Shown: piece by piece, positions 10,627-21,259 of the stretch
Numbering within the stretch: the first letter of the stretch is position 1
How the letters are laid out: each line of letters starts with the position of its first letter
Assembly (NCBI GenBank): GCA_008828725.1
Contig: MEHQ01001160.1
Location: 62,001 to 126,000, forward strand
Source of the DNA: Saccharina japonica
Taxonomy: Eukaryota; Sar; Phaeophyceae; Laminariales; Laminariaceae
Reading direction: 5' to 3'
Length of the DNA: 64,000 nt
Notes under the pieces: generated by a model
Seen by the model: the letters and a program-made list of their open reading frames with translations, nothing else
The model's database searches: none
What the model was told of the DNA's origin: nothing
Program-made: the position numbers and the translations under genes

Positions 10627-10956
10627 CATAATTTTCGTTTTTGCAGTCGCTATCGGCGTAGCTTGTGACAGTCGCGATCAACCTCTCCGTTACGGTGTTG
10701 GACTCGGAGAACTCGCTGCCCCTAACCCAAAGCAGCTCGCCTCCAGAACGAGCAGTAATCGATCATTTTGTGCCCACGTTACCGATCGCGCAGATATCGT
10801 AGTCGCCGAGCACGGCGTCATCGTCCACGTTAAGGCCGTTCAGGGTCATATATATGTCGAATTCGAGCTCGGCATCGGACTTGGTATCGGACTCGTCGGA
10901 CGAGTATTCGTGGGGCGAGTATAGTGGCGATAGCCTTCGACACGCACGCCGACGTC
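10627..10956 (-). pseudogene. Locus A exon 1 (first recognised): DUF2135-like C-terminal half
   Basis: A CCTCGCAG acceptor on the minus strand is followed by DVGVRVEG; in another frame come MTLNGLNVDDDAVLGDY, GGELLWVRGSEF, and ATVTSYADSDCKNENY, ending at a perfect GTGAGT donor (phase 1). Locus B exon 1 shows the same blocks. The VLGDY..GELLW order parallels MLGEY..GVVEW of exon 5, so the gene carried at least two related modules. The blocks lie in two frames, so there is at least one frameshift, and a TGA at 10763-10765 replaces the Trp of TKW in locus B. Upstream exons must exist but were not found. Confidence 0.65.
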
Positions 10957-11104
10957 CTGCGAGGGATAGGTTGACATAGGAAGGTATTTATTCCAGAATT
11001 GAGATGACATACATATACGACATTAAACCCGCAGACATCCGTATCGTCTTTAACATATAAAACATATTTTCATAGGTGAATACCAGCCACCAATACCTCG
11101 CATG

Positions 11105-11822
11105 CAAGGGCCGTTTTGAACGACGCATATTTAGCAAATAAATTGCCAAATTTCCATTTTTTGGCAAGTTTTACTTGCCAAAATAGCAAAAAACTTGCCA
11201 AGTTTGTTTTCGGATATTTCCGTAGCTGTTCGTTGGCAAGTGTTTCGATAGTGAAATTTGCTATTTCACTTGCCATTTGCGACCAATCGCGCCTGCCCAA
11301 GATCATACAAACCACACGCCGTCACGCTAGACGCACGCGCTGCAGCAACACAGGAGGATATCGAGGGGTAGATGGTGGTGCTGACAGCAGATGACGGTCG
11401 CCGACCGCACTGGTCAAGGGGTTGCTGGCGCGGGTGACGAACCGCATGTAGGCGTGGCACTGGTGCCGTCTGGGGCTGATGCTGAAGTCATTCCCGATCA
11501 AACAGTCGCCCCAGCTTTGCCAAGACAACGAACACGTGACTTTGACCGCCCTGGAGGGCTGTGCACCTCTGGAACCTACGAGATATGCTTGGGTCCGTCT
11601 CCAGGCCACCCATTCCTCGACGAGGGTGTCGTCTAGCTGTCCGATCCTTGCTGTGCGGGGTTTGATAAACAAACTGAACTGAAGGCGTTACGTGGCTCAA
11701 ATAGCAAGTTTCTTGCCATTTTATCGTGTTTGTCGATAGAAATATTTGACAAGATTTGCCAATTTGTTGTTGACAAAAAAACAAGTTTTTTGCCATTTGC
11801 TCGTGTCGTTAAAAACGGCCCT
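11105..11822. mobile_element. TIR element with TTGCCA-rich subterminal repeats
   Basis: The left end AAGGGCCGTTTTGAACGAC and the complement of the right end AGGGCCGTTTTTAACGAC match closely. Inside each end lie many copies of TTGCCA/TGGCAA, often as AACTTGCCA or TTTTGCCATTTGC, in both orientations, a pattern typical of transposase-binding arrays. The GGGCCG start recalls hAT ends, but no matching 8-bp flanks are visible, so the superfamily is not settled. The middle (about 11300-11690) is GC-richer and open on both strands (minus 11322-11672, plus 11391-11636) but matches no transposase I recognise, so the copy is probably non-autonomous. Confidence 0.6.
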
Positions 11823-12703
11823 AACACATTAGTGCACGTCGTGTTTACAGCAGGTATGTGTTCAATAGCGGCTGACACCTCCACATGCCCAAAACGGCTA
11901 CCCCGTCATTTCAATCGTTCCTATTCGGGGGGGGTGGGCGGGGGGGCTAGTCAGTTCGAGGGCCCGGTATAACATGTTTGGGCTGGTTATGATGATACAT
12001 CTACCGTTGCCGCTCAGTGTGGCGATGATCCGAAGAGTTGCAGCGAAAGGGGCCTGGAAATGATGCGTCTCGAAAGGCAGTTTCTCAGCTAGAAGAGATG
12101 CGGGGACGGTTTCCAATAGCGGTATATTTAAAGGGACTTTGTGATACTACAGGTATAGGGTAAAGTCGTCCAGGGATCGATGGGCGTTAATTTAATGTTT
12201 ACCTCAAACAGGAAAAAGGAGGGCCTTTAGGGGGGTGTCGAGGAGAAAGCGACCTAGCTTGAAGAATGATGCGTGTGCGAGGCTCTTTTGTCGGTGAAAA
12301 ACGATGTGCAGAGATGACATTCAATGGCACTCACCTGTGATAAATTAGTTTTAAAAAAGAGAGCACTACATACAGTAAAGTATATATTAGTACGCGTAGA
12401 CAGGTATGTAATGTATGCGGCCAACACAAGCGAGGTATGAGCGGAGAGAGAAAGAGAGAAATAAAGAGAAAGAGAGAGATAAAGAGAGAGAAAGAGATGA
12501 CGTACAGAGTTACCGACCAAGTGGTGTGACTATGCCTGTCGAGCACTGGTCTCCGTCGTGATAACATGAAATATAGATGCAGAGGTGGCACCGAGTGACT
12601 TACGAAAAGTGCGCTTGCCATGAATGGATAATACACGTACAATACCTAGCATTTCATTTTGAACGGGTTTTTACCCGTGTGCGTCGATAGGTGTAGAACG
12701 TAT
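11823..12703. other. No gene recognised
   Basis: Contains G-runs at 11927-11946 and a GA-rich simple repeat at 12441-12500. Nothing else stands out. Confidence 0.4.
12441..12500 (+). repeat. GA-rich simple repeat
   Basis: Imperfect (GAGA/AAAGAGAG)n. It gives rise to Ser/Leu-rich low-complexity open frames on the minus strand, which I do not regard as genes. Confidence 0.8.
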
Positions 12704-12897
12704 GACGCGTTCTACGATTGAGGTAGCAATTTTTGTCAGATTTTGTTTCTGAATTGCCGGGATCCTTAACCCAAATTTTTCGGACTTTCATTCTGAGCTG
12801 CAATGTCTCCCCCAGGATACTGGGGTCGTTGGCGTAAGCAGCTCCTTAAATCAGCAGCTGAGAAAAAACACGGTGCATCTCTACCGTAGCATGCGTC
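12704..12897 (-). mobile_element. MITE family 1, copy 8 (inverted, internally shortened)
   Basis: Ends GACGCGTTCTACGATTGAGG and CTCTACCGTAGCATGCGTC. At 194 bp it lacks part of the interior present in full copies. Confidence 0.65.
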
Positions 12898-14448
12898 ATA
12901 TTAGCCAGAGGCGTTTTTTCTTTAGGGGGTGATCCTTCATAGAATAACCACAGATACATGATGGTGAGCGCTCAGACGGGTTTGATGCAATGCAGCCAGT
13001 GGTGTTTGCTCGTGCGACACAACTTGCTGCATACCTACTGCGGAATAGGCATTGCAATTGTTTTTGTCCTTCTGAGTTTCCTAAACAAAAGCAGATCCTT
13101 GGGTTAGGAAGAGAGAGGCTTCAAAGGAGAGAAAGGAGCCACCGCAAGTTCGCGTTAACCGTTACGCTTTGCATGTAGTGATTTTGTGAGATTTACTAAC
13201 ATGCGAAAGGGACGGCAAATGGTAAAGCTTTGAGAGATCCATGACACCTTGACATGGTGGGGGGGGTCCGCTTTCGAATTTCCTCCCTTAACGCATCCAT
13301 GCCTCAGAGGCCTAACCACAAGGGTGCACAAACACACAATACCTGTAGCACCGTTTGGTCAAAGATTGATATGTATGGCAGACACGGCACCTCGACTAAG
13401 CACGTGTATCTAACGTCGTTCGATTGCACCTGTGGGAGCGTTCATAATCACATTACTCGTCGCATCCGTGGGGCACGGGCGTTATTTCTCGGAGACGCGA
13501 GCAACGGTAGATGTACGCCCCAAACAATATCCCCAAGGCTGCTTACCTACTTGAGCTTTCCATCTCATGAAAAAAAGTGACTAAGAACAATAAAATACGA
13601 GCAATCTCATGGCCCTATATAGGTATGCAACGAATGTCATATATAGAAAATGTCTATTTTTCTAACGGAACGGAGGTTGTATCGGGCTTGGCTTGCTCTT
13701 GGTGGTGTGTATCGGCTGCTGGGTGAGGACGCCTGCAATGGCGCAACATACAAGGTTTTCTCCTGTTTTCCCCGAGATATTCTTCAGTAAAGGAAACTCC
13801 ATGGTTGCATAACATCGCAATCGTCATTTAAGGTATTGCACAACATAGAAAGAGTGTGCTTAGGCAAGCCATCGTTGACATTTAGGTATCGTCAACTCAG
13901 GCTTAAATTACGTTTTTCTGCGTTATGCATATACCTGTGGTACATTTATCGTTGAATGCTTACAGCAAAGTTCTGCTTGTTTTGTCGTACGCGTACTTTG
14001 GTTGCACCGGCTGCTTTTCGAAATATTAGTTTTCAGGGAGGGGGTAGGGGATAGTGCTCTTTGAGCGAGGAACCAGCAACCGTTTGGACCAACGTATACC
14101 CCTAAGTAGCACACGCGTAACTGTTTCGTTGGGGTAGCAGCCGCTGGAGGTCCGAATGCAAATACGGCTCTCGACGTTCTCAGGACAAACAGGACGTGTC
14201 GCTGTTCAACTTAACCGCACGAACGATGATTAAAACTGAGAAACAATAACACAGCAACGGCTATTCCTACCTGCCATCCTTCACTGGGTCTGACGGCAAC
14301 ACAGCAAATAGTGCATTCTCAGTGTCAGCGACAGTAGCTAAGAACAACAGACTAATCGGCGGCGTTGTACTTCTGTAGCCACGCTTGGTTGTCGCTGTGC
14401 AGAAAAAAACCTGGCCTGGCGCGTACGGCAATATGTTCCTGATTGAGG

Positions 14449-14512
14449 TGCACGCCCTAATGCAGAAACATTACACCTGGTGCATGCCCTCATGGAGAAA
14501 CATGCCACCTGG
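14449..14512 (+). repeat. 32-bp tandem repeat, two units
   Basis: TGCACGCCCTAATGCAGAAA and TGCATGCCCTCATGGAGAAA start two adjacent units that both end in CACCTGG. Confidence 0.75.
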
Positions 14513-14542
14513 TACAGGGGCGTCTGAAAAGTAGTTTTTCGA

Positions 14543-14660
14543 CGCCCAACTGTCTAAAGTGGTCAGAATGGAAAACCAATCGGAGCACTCTGTGATCTCA
14601 AGAAGGTTCACCACAAAACAACTTTTTTTCTGAAATGTTCCTAAACCAATCACTTGTTTT
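14543..14660 (+). repeat. Dispersed repeat shared with 49.0 kb
   Basis: Blocks CTGTCTAAAGTGGTCAGAAT, GGAGCACT, TTTTTCTGAAAT and AACCAATCACTTG occur in the same order in the reverse complement of 48985-49110. No ends were identified. Confidence 0.5.
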
Positions 14661-15062
14661 TAAACCCCCCCCCCCCCCCCCGTTGGGTTGGCGTCGGTTG
14701 GCAACGACGCTGTAAAACACGCCACTCGCTGCGTGAGCTAGACAACCAGGGTGCCGTTTTTTTTGTTATTTTTTTTGGCGGTCACCAAAGCTGGCGGTCG
14801 AGTAGATCATTTGTGCGGGGTGGAGAACCTTTGTTCCGCACAAGGGGAATGGTCGTATCACGTAGTGTTAATATGGTAAGGCGTCCGCGAGGCAGTTACA
14901 TAGTAAAACCCATTGCTGTCTCCGGAAGTGGCCACACCAGAAATTAAATTAACTCATTGAAGCTATCGTCCATATGCAAGTCCGCCTCAGAGGCGGTTCT
15001 TAGCAAGATGCAGCTCACCCCCCATGCGACTCGCCCAATACCTCACGGCGTTTCGCGCTTGG

Positions 15063-15188
15063 TGCAAGCAATGTTTGCCTGGTTGGTGAAAACCCAACGC
15101 GCTCCGTCCCGGCATTGTAGGGATGCGAGGGTCTATGGTCATATGACTACGGCCGTGCACAACATGAGTACACCCCCCCCCCCCCCCC
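15063..15188 (+). repeat. Short interspersed repeat ending in poly-C, copy 2
   Basis: Shares GCTCCGTCCCGGCATTxTAG and ACTACGGCC with the copy at 2.5 kb and ends in a C-run at 15172-15188. Confidence 0.6.
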
Positions 15189-15440
15189 GCCCTCAGAGGC
15201 TGTGTGTGAAGCTTGTTCACCTGTTTCTTGGATACCACCACAATACAGTGTTCAACTTCCAAACACAGGTCTCAAGTACCAACCCCACAGTACAAAGACA
15301 ATTTCGATCAACTCCAGGTTGCGTGTTCAGCATGCGAACTTGCTTTCTTAATCCGGGCGATCGTCAGGAAAATGAAACCAATCCGATCCTAACCCCCTAC
15401 TCGCACCCTTGCTCGCAAGATATTATACTTGCGGAGAACG

Positions 15441-15687
15441 GACGCATGCTACGATAGAGGTGCACCAAGTTTTTTCTGAGTTCTTCACTTAAGGAGCGTC
15501 ATACCTCACCGAAAACATAATTTTGGAGCAAAATAAAAGCGCTGCCGGACGCGAAATATTATGACCGAAGTATACTCGGAAACATTATTCGTCACAAAAA
15601 TGAAAGTCCGACGAATTCGGGTTAAGGAGCCCGATCGTTCAGAAAACGATTCGGCCAAAAAGTGCTACCTCTACCGTAGCACGCGTC
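15441..15687 (+). mobile_element. MITE family 1, copy 9 (complete, reference copy)
   Basis: The best preserved copy here. The ends GACGCATGCTACGATAGAGG and CTCTACCGTAGCACGCGTC pair over about 24 bp. AACG precedes the left end (15437-15440) and follows the right end (15688-15691), a likely 4-bp target duplication. Confidence 0.8.
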
Positions 15688-16129
15688 AACGACGGTATAT
15701 AAAAGCAAAAATACTGCCTTGGATAGAAGCCAGGCGAATATGAGATGTTTAAGGTAGGCCGCCTCATGTCCACAGTCTACATATCATCGGCGAGTCTCTC
15801 TGATCTCCTCAACACGTGGCTTGACGCAGACATTTTGTATTTTTCTCGAAGGAGCCTCAACGACAGTGGTAGTTTATCTGCCGGATGTATTCGCTGTTGT
15901 GTTTGTCGCATCTATCATCTTGCAAAACGACGCGTATATCACTGGCGTGAGGCAACGCTAACGCACGTCCAATTCAACGTAAACAATTTCCAAAGGCATC
16001 CGCGGGCAGCAACGTACTGTATACGTAGTAAGTAGTGAGGCTAATAAGACAGACTCGTACACAAACCCAGGTACTATGTAATTCCTTTTGGTGCAGATTT
16101 GGTGGGTAGTACGGTATGAAACAAGACAG
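15688..16129. other. No gene recognised
   Basis: Spacer between two MITE copies; overlapping short frames on both strands only. Confidence 0.4.
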
Positions 16130-16405
16130 GACGTACGACAGATGTACTGTACCACTTTTTGACTCATTAGGTTTCTGAATGACAGGGTTCCTTAACCCAT
16201 AATCCAATCGTCGATCTCTCGTTCTTGTATCGACACAGGAGTGTTGATTTGTTTGGTAGGCGATGGAGTTGATCGTCGGACAGGGAGTTTTGTTTCCCTC
16301 CAAAATCGGTTTTAGTTGGGGTGTAGAATTCCTCGAGTTCCTCAAGTTACCACGCTCAGACAAAACGAGGTGCACCTGCATCCAGGCTACCGTAGCATGC
16401 GCCGT
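16130..16405 (-). mobile_element. MITE family 1, copy 10 (inverted)
   Basis: The right end CTACCGTAGCATGCG is clear; the left end is decayed (ACGACAGATGTACTGTACCA). Internal TTCCTTAACCCATAATC and CCTCCAAAATCGGTTTTAG place it in the family. Confidence 0.6.
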
Positions 16406-16451
16406 CACAAATATGATTGGATTGTTGATAGTCTAGCATACTGCCTTTCAG

Positions 16452-16575
16452 AATAGTCGACGATTACGGGGGAACCTAGGAAATAGGACAAAATTTTGTA
16501 AGTAACAATAGGTATATATACAGGTTGTGTGTGTACCGTAGGTCCTATTTACTATGATGGTCCCCCGTAATAGTC
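16452..16575. mobile_element. Small foldback element (about 110 bp)
   Basis: The arms ATTACGGGGGAACCTAGG..AAATAGGAC and GTCCTATTT..GGTCCCCCGTAAT form a hairpin around a TATA-rich loop. AATAGTC occurs just outside the left arm (16452-16458) and overlaps the right end (16569-16575), so it may be a target duplication. Confidence 0.55.
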
Positions 16576-16830
16576 CTGTTGTGACGGTTGAGAGGCCAAT
16601 TTCAAGCCCACACGTTTCAGCCACTCGGAGTCACTCGGCCGAGGGGCTACGCTATACTATTCGCGCTCTGTCAGGGTATTTACCTGGTATGACCTCCTGT
16701 CGTTTTTGGTAACCCGGGGCACAACGATAAAATTTTCTACGCTGGCGCAGGGGAGCACACGGATCGGAAATCCGAGACGCCATACTCCCGAAAACGTCAA
16801 AATGAAAAATAAATCTGACAGTTGAAATTT

Positions 16831-17077
16831 CTTTGCAGGATAGAGGTACACCTTTTTTGGCTGATACTGTCGGTGGATGATCGGCCAAAACTGTCGGGCT
16901 TTCATTTTTGTGTTGCGACCGTGTTTCATAGGATACTTACTACTAGGTCATGATATTGCTCATCGGGTAGCCCTTCTATGTTCCTCCGAAATCGCTTTTA
17001 GGGTGAGGTATGGAACTCCTCGAGTGGCTGGCCACCCCAAGAAAAAAGCATGCTGCACCTCTATCGTGGCATGCCTC
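16831..17077 (-). mobile_element. MITE family 1, copy 11 (inverted)
   Basis: Right end CACCTCTATCGTGGCATGCC; left end reduced to GGATAGAGGTACACC. Internal CCTCCGAAATCGCTTTTAGG is conserved. Confidence 0.6.
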
Positions 17078-18484
17078 GTTCGCCATACTCCTAAAAACGA
17101 AAAAAATGATAACAAACTCAGACAGCGGTCGAGAGTTCCGTACGAACCGATATAAACTACATGTTGTTTTCAAGGTTTCATTACCTTGGTTCGATTAATA
17201 TTTAAAAAGAAACACCCAAAAACACGTAAAACCAGCAAGAAATAATAATATATTTCGTACTTTTATCTGGTACGATTTGTGGGCCAAGACCGGTAAAGGC
17301 GCCTCCTTTTTTTTTAAGTAGACACCCTGTCTGGGCTCACGAAAAACGTAAATGTCCCATGCGAAGTTATTTTGGTGCTCCTCTGCGCTGCGTCATCAAA
17401 TGTTTGAGTGACGCGAGGAGCGGCTCGACCGACTAGCCTAAACTCGGGCGCGAACATGGGGGCCGCCTCCCGATACCGTATTCATTGAGTAGAAGACATA
17501 CACTCTGGCCGCTTACTGACATACCGACTGTTGCATTCGTGGACCCTCCCCTCTGATTGCCGAGACACGCTTTACCGCCTCGAACTCATACGCAACGTTT
17601 TCAACTCAGACCGTCTTCACCCAGTTTGCGGTACACCGTGCTTTGAAGTCTCGCCTGTAAGTACGCTCTTCTCGGGTGTCATCTTGTCGGTTCCGTAGTG
17701 CACCAGCCAGTGATTGGGTGTGGGCGCTGAGGCGCTAGCACACGCGCGATTGGAGTCTTACCGCAGGACAGCTACACTGTATAGAACTCGTGGACACCCT
17801 CTTCCTGCCAAGTGGGTAGAGTCGGTACAGAATAACTCCAGCGGTAAAACGAATATATATATATCGATGCATGACACTACAGAGGTGCACCAAACATTGT
17901 CGGATGCACATTCTTAGCTGTGCAGGTCTACACCTCACGAGTCACCAGACCTACAGTAGACGAAACATGAAGTGGATAGAGCCGGACAAACATGGCCATG
18001 GCCTTCAAGCAGATTCATACCGCAAACTGTAACAAACATAACTGGTATTCCAGCAATAATATGACGAAAATTATTATGTGTAGGAAACTCGTCAGTCATA
18101 CGACGCGATTCGACGAAAAATTATAAATCTGTCGTATTTATAGTAGGTGTCTCTCTCGGTGACGTTACATGACGACGTATCCCACGTTGTTCCATCCTGG
18201 TGTAAAACCAATGGTAGCATGTGACGCGTTTCAAAGCAAACGTATGCCACGCCTGGCGATGGGTATCTATCGGCAGCCTAGAGCTTGGACCAATCGACGT
18301 CACTGGTGATACACCTTGACATATTTTCACCACGTTTGTAATAAGACTTTTCAACAAACCAAGGGAAGCTCCACAGGAATGGCAATCCCATGGGTCTTAT
18401 GTATTCATCAAAACATGCTGCATGGTATCAATCAGATACAAATGTACTGGACACAGCTCTCTTATGGGGAGGAGGCCTGCCCGC
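17078..18484. other. No gene recognised
   Basis: Includes a T-run near 17310 and a GC-richer stretch around 17340-17820 without a convincing frame, plus a MITE left-end fragment at 17867-17970. Confidence 0.4.
17867..17970 (+). mobile_element. MITE family 1, copy 12 (left-end fragment)
   Basis: GCATGACACTACAGAGGTGC followed by ACCAAAC and ACCTCACGAG resembles the first 100 bp of the family. The rest is missing. Confidence 0.35.
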
Positions 18485-18536
18485 AAAAAACACGCTTGGG
18501 CGGAAAAGTGCAGCCTCTCTCGTAGCACGAATTGTC
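18485..18536 (+). mobile_element. MITE family 1, copy 13 (right-end fragment)
   Basis: GGCGGAAAAGTGCAGCCTCT followed by CTCGTAGCACG matches the right terminus. It lies about 90 bp beyond the 3' end of the repeat-protein gene. Confidence 0.45.
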
Positions 18537-18623
18537 ACCAGAGACAGGATATGCTCCACATGTTTGAAGGGAGAGTCAAATAATATTTCATGGTGCCTAC
18601 GAAGAACGCCGGTACTTGTTTAG

Positions 18624-20441
18624 TCACTCGATCGGCTGCGTGACTTGATCGATCGAGATATTTTCCCCGATCTCAAGGCTTTCCCGCAGCACCAAAGCCG
18701 GCCACAGAAGACCGTTCACGGGCTGGCTCAATCTTCCGCCAATCACCACACTCTCAAGCGAAATCGGCCAAACGATTTCATGGACTGGCTGGTCAAATTG
18801 AAGACCAAAGTTCAGGTTCTGCAGCGAACATGGCCATACCACTTCGTGTATTGGTTGGTTGAATTGATCCCCAAACGTCAAACACTGCAACGAGTCGGGC
18901 CACCGCACCCGGCCAACTGGCCGGTCGAAGTTACCCCCAAACCTTAACGTTTTCAGCGACGTCGGCCAGAGAACCCCTTCGATGGGTTCGTTAAAGCAAG
19001 TCCCAAACGTGAGATGAAGTAACGAGGCCGGCCACGCAGTGTCCTCGATGGGCCTGTTAAACTGATCGCCAAACGTCAAGTATCGCAGAGATGCTGGCCA
19101 CGAAACACTGTCGTCGTCGATGGGCATGTCGAAGTCAGAGCCGAATGCTAGACGCTGCAGCGTAGGTGGCCACTCCACGCCGACAAGGGGTTGGTTGAAC
19201 ACCGCCCCGAACGTTATTTGCTTTAACCAGGCGGGCCACAAGGATCCTTTGATCGGGAGGTTGAAACTATTCCCGAGCGATAAACGTATGAGTGAAGACG
19301 GCCACAGTACCCTGTTAATTAGCTGGTTGAAGTTTGAGCCGAATCTGATATCTTCAGGCGCCGTCGGCCACGGAACCTCCTCCATCGGTTGATCGAAGTG
19401 ATCTCCGAACGATAAATATCGCTGCGAGGCCGTCGAGGCTCCTCCCTTGATGAGATCATTGAGGCGACCGGCAAACGTCAGGTGTTTTAGCGCTGCCGGC
19501 CATCGGACGATGCGGAGGGGCTGGTTAAAGTGGTGACCAAACGTCATGCACAACAGGGAATCCGGCCACTCGACTTCTTCGATAGGTTGGTTGAACAGAG
19601 TCCCGAACGTCAAACGTTGTAGAGTTCGTGGCCACACGACCTCTCCGATCGGTTGGTTGAAGTGCTGGCCGAACGTCAAACGCTGCAGTGCCGCCGGCAA
19701 GCCAACCCGTTCCAGCGGCTCGTCGAAGAGAACGCCAAACGTCAAGTGCTTCAGCTTGGACGGCCACTCGATGCCATCGATCGACTGGTGGAACATACAC
19801 CCGAACGTCAAGCGCTGGAGCAGGGGCGGCCACACGACGTGTTCTAGCGGCTGGTTGAAGGAAAACCCAAACCTTAACCTCTGCAACAAAGAAGGCCAAG
19901 CGACTCCTCGGATGTCTTGGTTGAACATGAAGCCAAACACCAGTTGCTCGAGCGCGGGCGGCCACAACACTCTTCTCACCGGCTGATTGAAGCTATACCC
20001 GAAGGTTAACTCTTGAAGCGAAGCTGGCCAGACAATTCCCTCAACTGGATGGCCGAAGGACCGCCCGAACGTCATTTTACGCCAGGACTCCGGCCACCAG
20101 CTCCTCCTTTCGTCCCACCTGTGCCCCCACACACGTAGAAACCGCCGAGCCGCCGACGCCAGAAGACCGAGGTGGGTGTGGATAACGTCGCCTCCCTCTG
20201 AAATACAAGCTGGGGGCAGCTCCCATGTTACTGAGAGCACTCGCAACGCCGGAACACGCGAGGCATGAATTGAATGTTGGAATTTAGCCTGTTCGCCACG
20301 CAGCCACAAGTAGCGTGGTGTGTCGCCTTTGACCACTACCTGCGACGTCCCGAGGGTTCGGCAAGACAAGCAGAGCCCCAGACAAACCATAGGTAGAAGC
20401 TTTGCTGACACGTACCACTCTGCTCCATTGTATCCATGCAT
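18624..20441 (-). CDS. FNIP-like 22-residue-repeat protein, 605 codons
   Basis: The only long intact open frame in the window. From about residue 122 to the C-terminus it consists of about 21 consecutive units, nearly all 22 residues long (one has 24), with consensus LTFGxxFNQPIxxVxWPxSL. The FxxxFNQPI and WP positions are almost invariant. This spacing is that of FNIP/leucine-rich-like repeats, abundant in Dictyostelium, giant viruses and several stramenopile algae, thought to form a solenoid for protein binding. Unit 10 (LTFAGRLNDLIKGGASTAS) has lost the FNQP and WP signatures, and the last unit is degenerate. The 120-residue N-terminal part, rich in Trp, Arg and Cys, has no clear domain; an early hydrophobic patch (LLPMVCLGLCLSC) might be a signal or anchor. 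I chose the ATG at 20439-20441. The frame stays open further upstream to a TGA near 20490, just before a CTTTGAGCAG acceptor-like site, so an upstream exon is possible. The stop is TGA at 18624. No F-box or kinase domain is seen. Confidence 0.85.
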   Translation of the reverse strand: MHGYNGAEWYVSAKLLPMVCLGLCLSCRTLGTSQVVVKGDTPRYLWLRGEQAKFQHSIHASRVPALRVLSVTWELPPACISEGGDVIHTHLGLLASAARRFLRVWGHRWDERRSWWPESWRKMTFGRSFGHPVEGIVWPASLQELTFGYSFNQPVRRVLWPPALEQLVFGFMFNQDIRGVAWPSLLQRLRFGFSFNQPLEHVVWPPLLQRLTFGCMFHQSIDGIEWPSKLKHLTFGVLFDEPLERVGLPAALQRLTFGQHFNQPIGEVVWPRTLQRLTFGTLFNQPIEEVEWPDSLLCMTFGHHFNQPLRIVRWPAALKHLTFAGRLNDLIKGGASTASQRYLSFGDHFDQPMEEVPWPTAPEDIRFGSNFNQLINRVLWPSSLIRLSLGNSFNLPIKGSLWPAWLKQITFGAVFNQPLVGVEWPPTLQRLAFGSDFDMPIDDDSVSWPASLRYLTFGDQFNRPIEDTAWPASLLHLTFGTCFNEPIEGVLWPTSLKTLRFGGNFDRPVGRVRWPDSLQCLTFGDQFNQPIHEVVWPCSLQNLNFGLQFDQPVHEIVWPISLESVVIGGRLSQPVNGLLWPALVLRESLEIGENISIDQVTQPIE

Positions 20442-20456
20442 GAGCGCTATGGTCAA

Positions 20457-21259
20457 GGCGTCCAGCCCCGGTCCATGTCCTGCTCAAAGCAGGTGGATAA
20501 TGAAACGATCGAGGTTATCCCGAGCTTCTTCAAGTTTGGCAAACGAGTTGAACATTGGATGCGTACAATGTGCGTATGCAGTGAAAGTGCGTAAGAAATT
20601 CGAATTCGGCACGTGTCTTGGAAATTCGGTCAACTTGGTCTGGGTGTATAATAATTTTGGTCAAATGATAGATGCACAACGGGGTCTAACAATCAGAATA
20701 GTTTGGTCTTTTCACGAACGTTAGTGGAAATTAAGCAAAAACTGGACCTTGATCGAGCCTAACGAATTGACAATTGATCGGATCCATTCGAGCGTGATAC
20801 GGGTGCACCATACCTACGGCAGCGATGCATACAAACAAAACAACCCAATCGCTTCACCTACACAGCGGGATACAGCACACGCGTGAGATATACGCACGAA
20901 CTGCTGCCATAACGTGTGGTCTTCAACCTTTACCTCGACTGAAAAGAGAGTTGATGGTATACCTGGTAGCATATATCGGTGATCGCAAAAGCGTGTACAT
21001 GACAATAGTGCATGGTCCGAGGTACCTAGCAGCCAATAGGTACACCACTGACGTACAAATATTGTGGTGTCGTACGGTTGCTAAAGAGCTTTCGTGTATT
21101 GCCCGAGGTCAGCACACGTGCGCTCAACGCAAACAACACGTTGGCGTAAACACGCGGCTTGGTGTCTCTCGGCTGTGGGGAATCCGGCACGAACAACAAC
21201 AGTACAGATTGTGCACTGCGGTAGCGCTGCGCTCGCCTGCTATTCTGGATTTATCGGGT
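20457..21259. other. Upstream region of the repeat-protein gene; no gene recognised
   Basis: Should contain the promoter and any 5' exon of the minus-strand gene. I see no TATA box or other motif I can defend. A plus-strand frame (20825-21325) is unsupported and runs into a MITE. Confidence 0.35.

Larger units (their letters stand above)
12898..15060. other. No gene recognised
   Basis: Open frames are at most about 108 codons (13254-13580 +) and show no family resemblance. The stretch contains a two-unit 32-bp tandem repeat, one copy of a dispersed repeat shared with 49 kb, and a C-run at 14665-14682. Confidence 0.4.

Noticed and set aside
12254-12642. Leu/Ser-rich membrane-like frames on the minus strand
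   Set aside because: They are generated by the GA-rich simple repeat at 12441-12500.
19525-19986. Overlapping frames (146 codons each) inside the repeat-protein gene
   Set aside because: They are antisense or shifted-frame shadows of the 22-residue repeat, whose 66-bp unit keeps all frames open.
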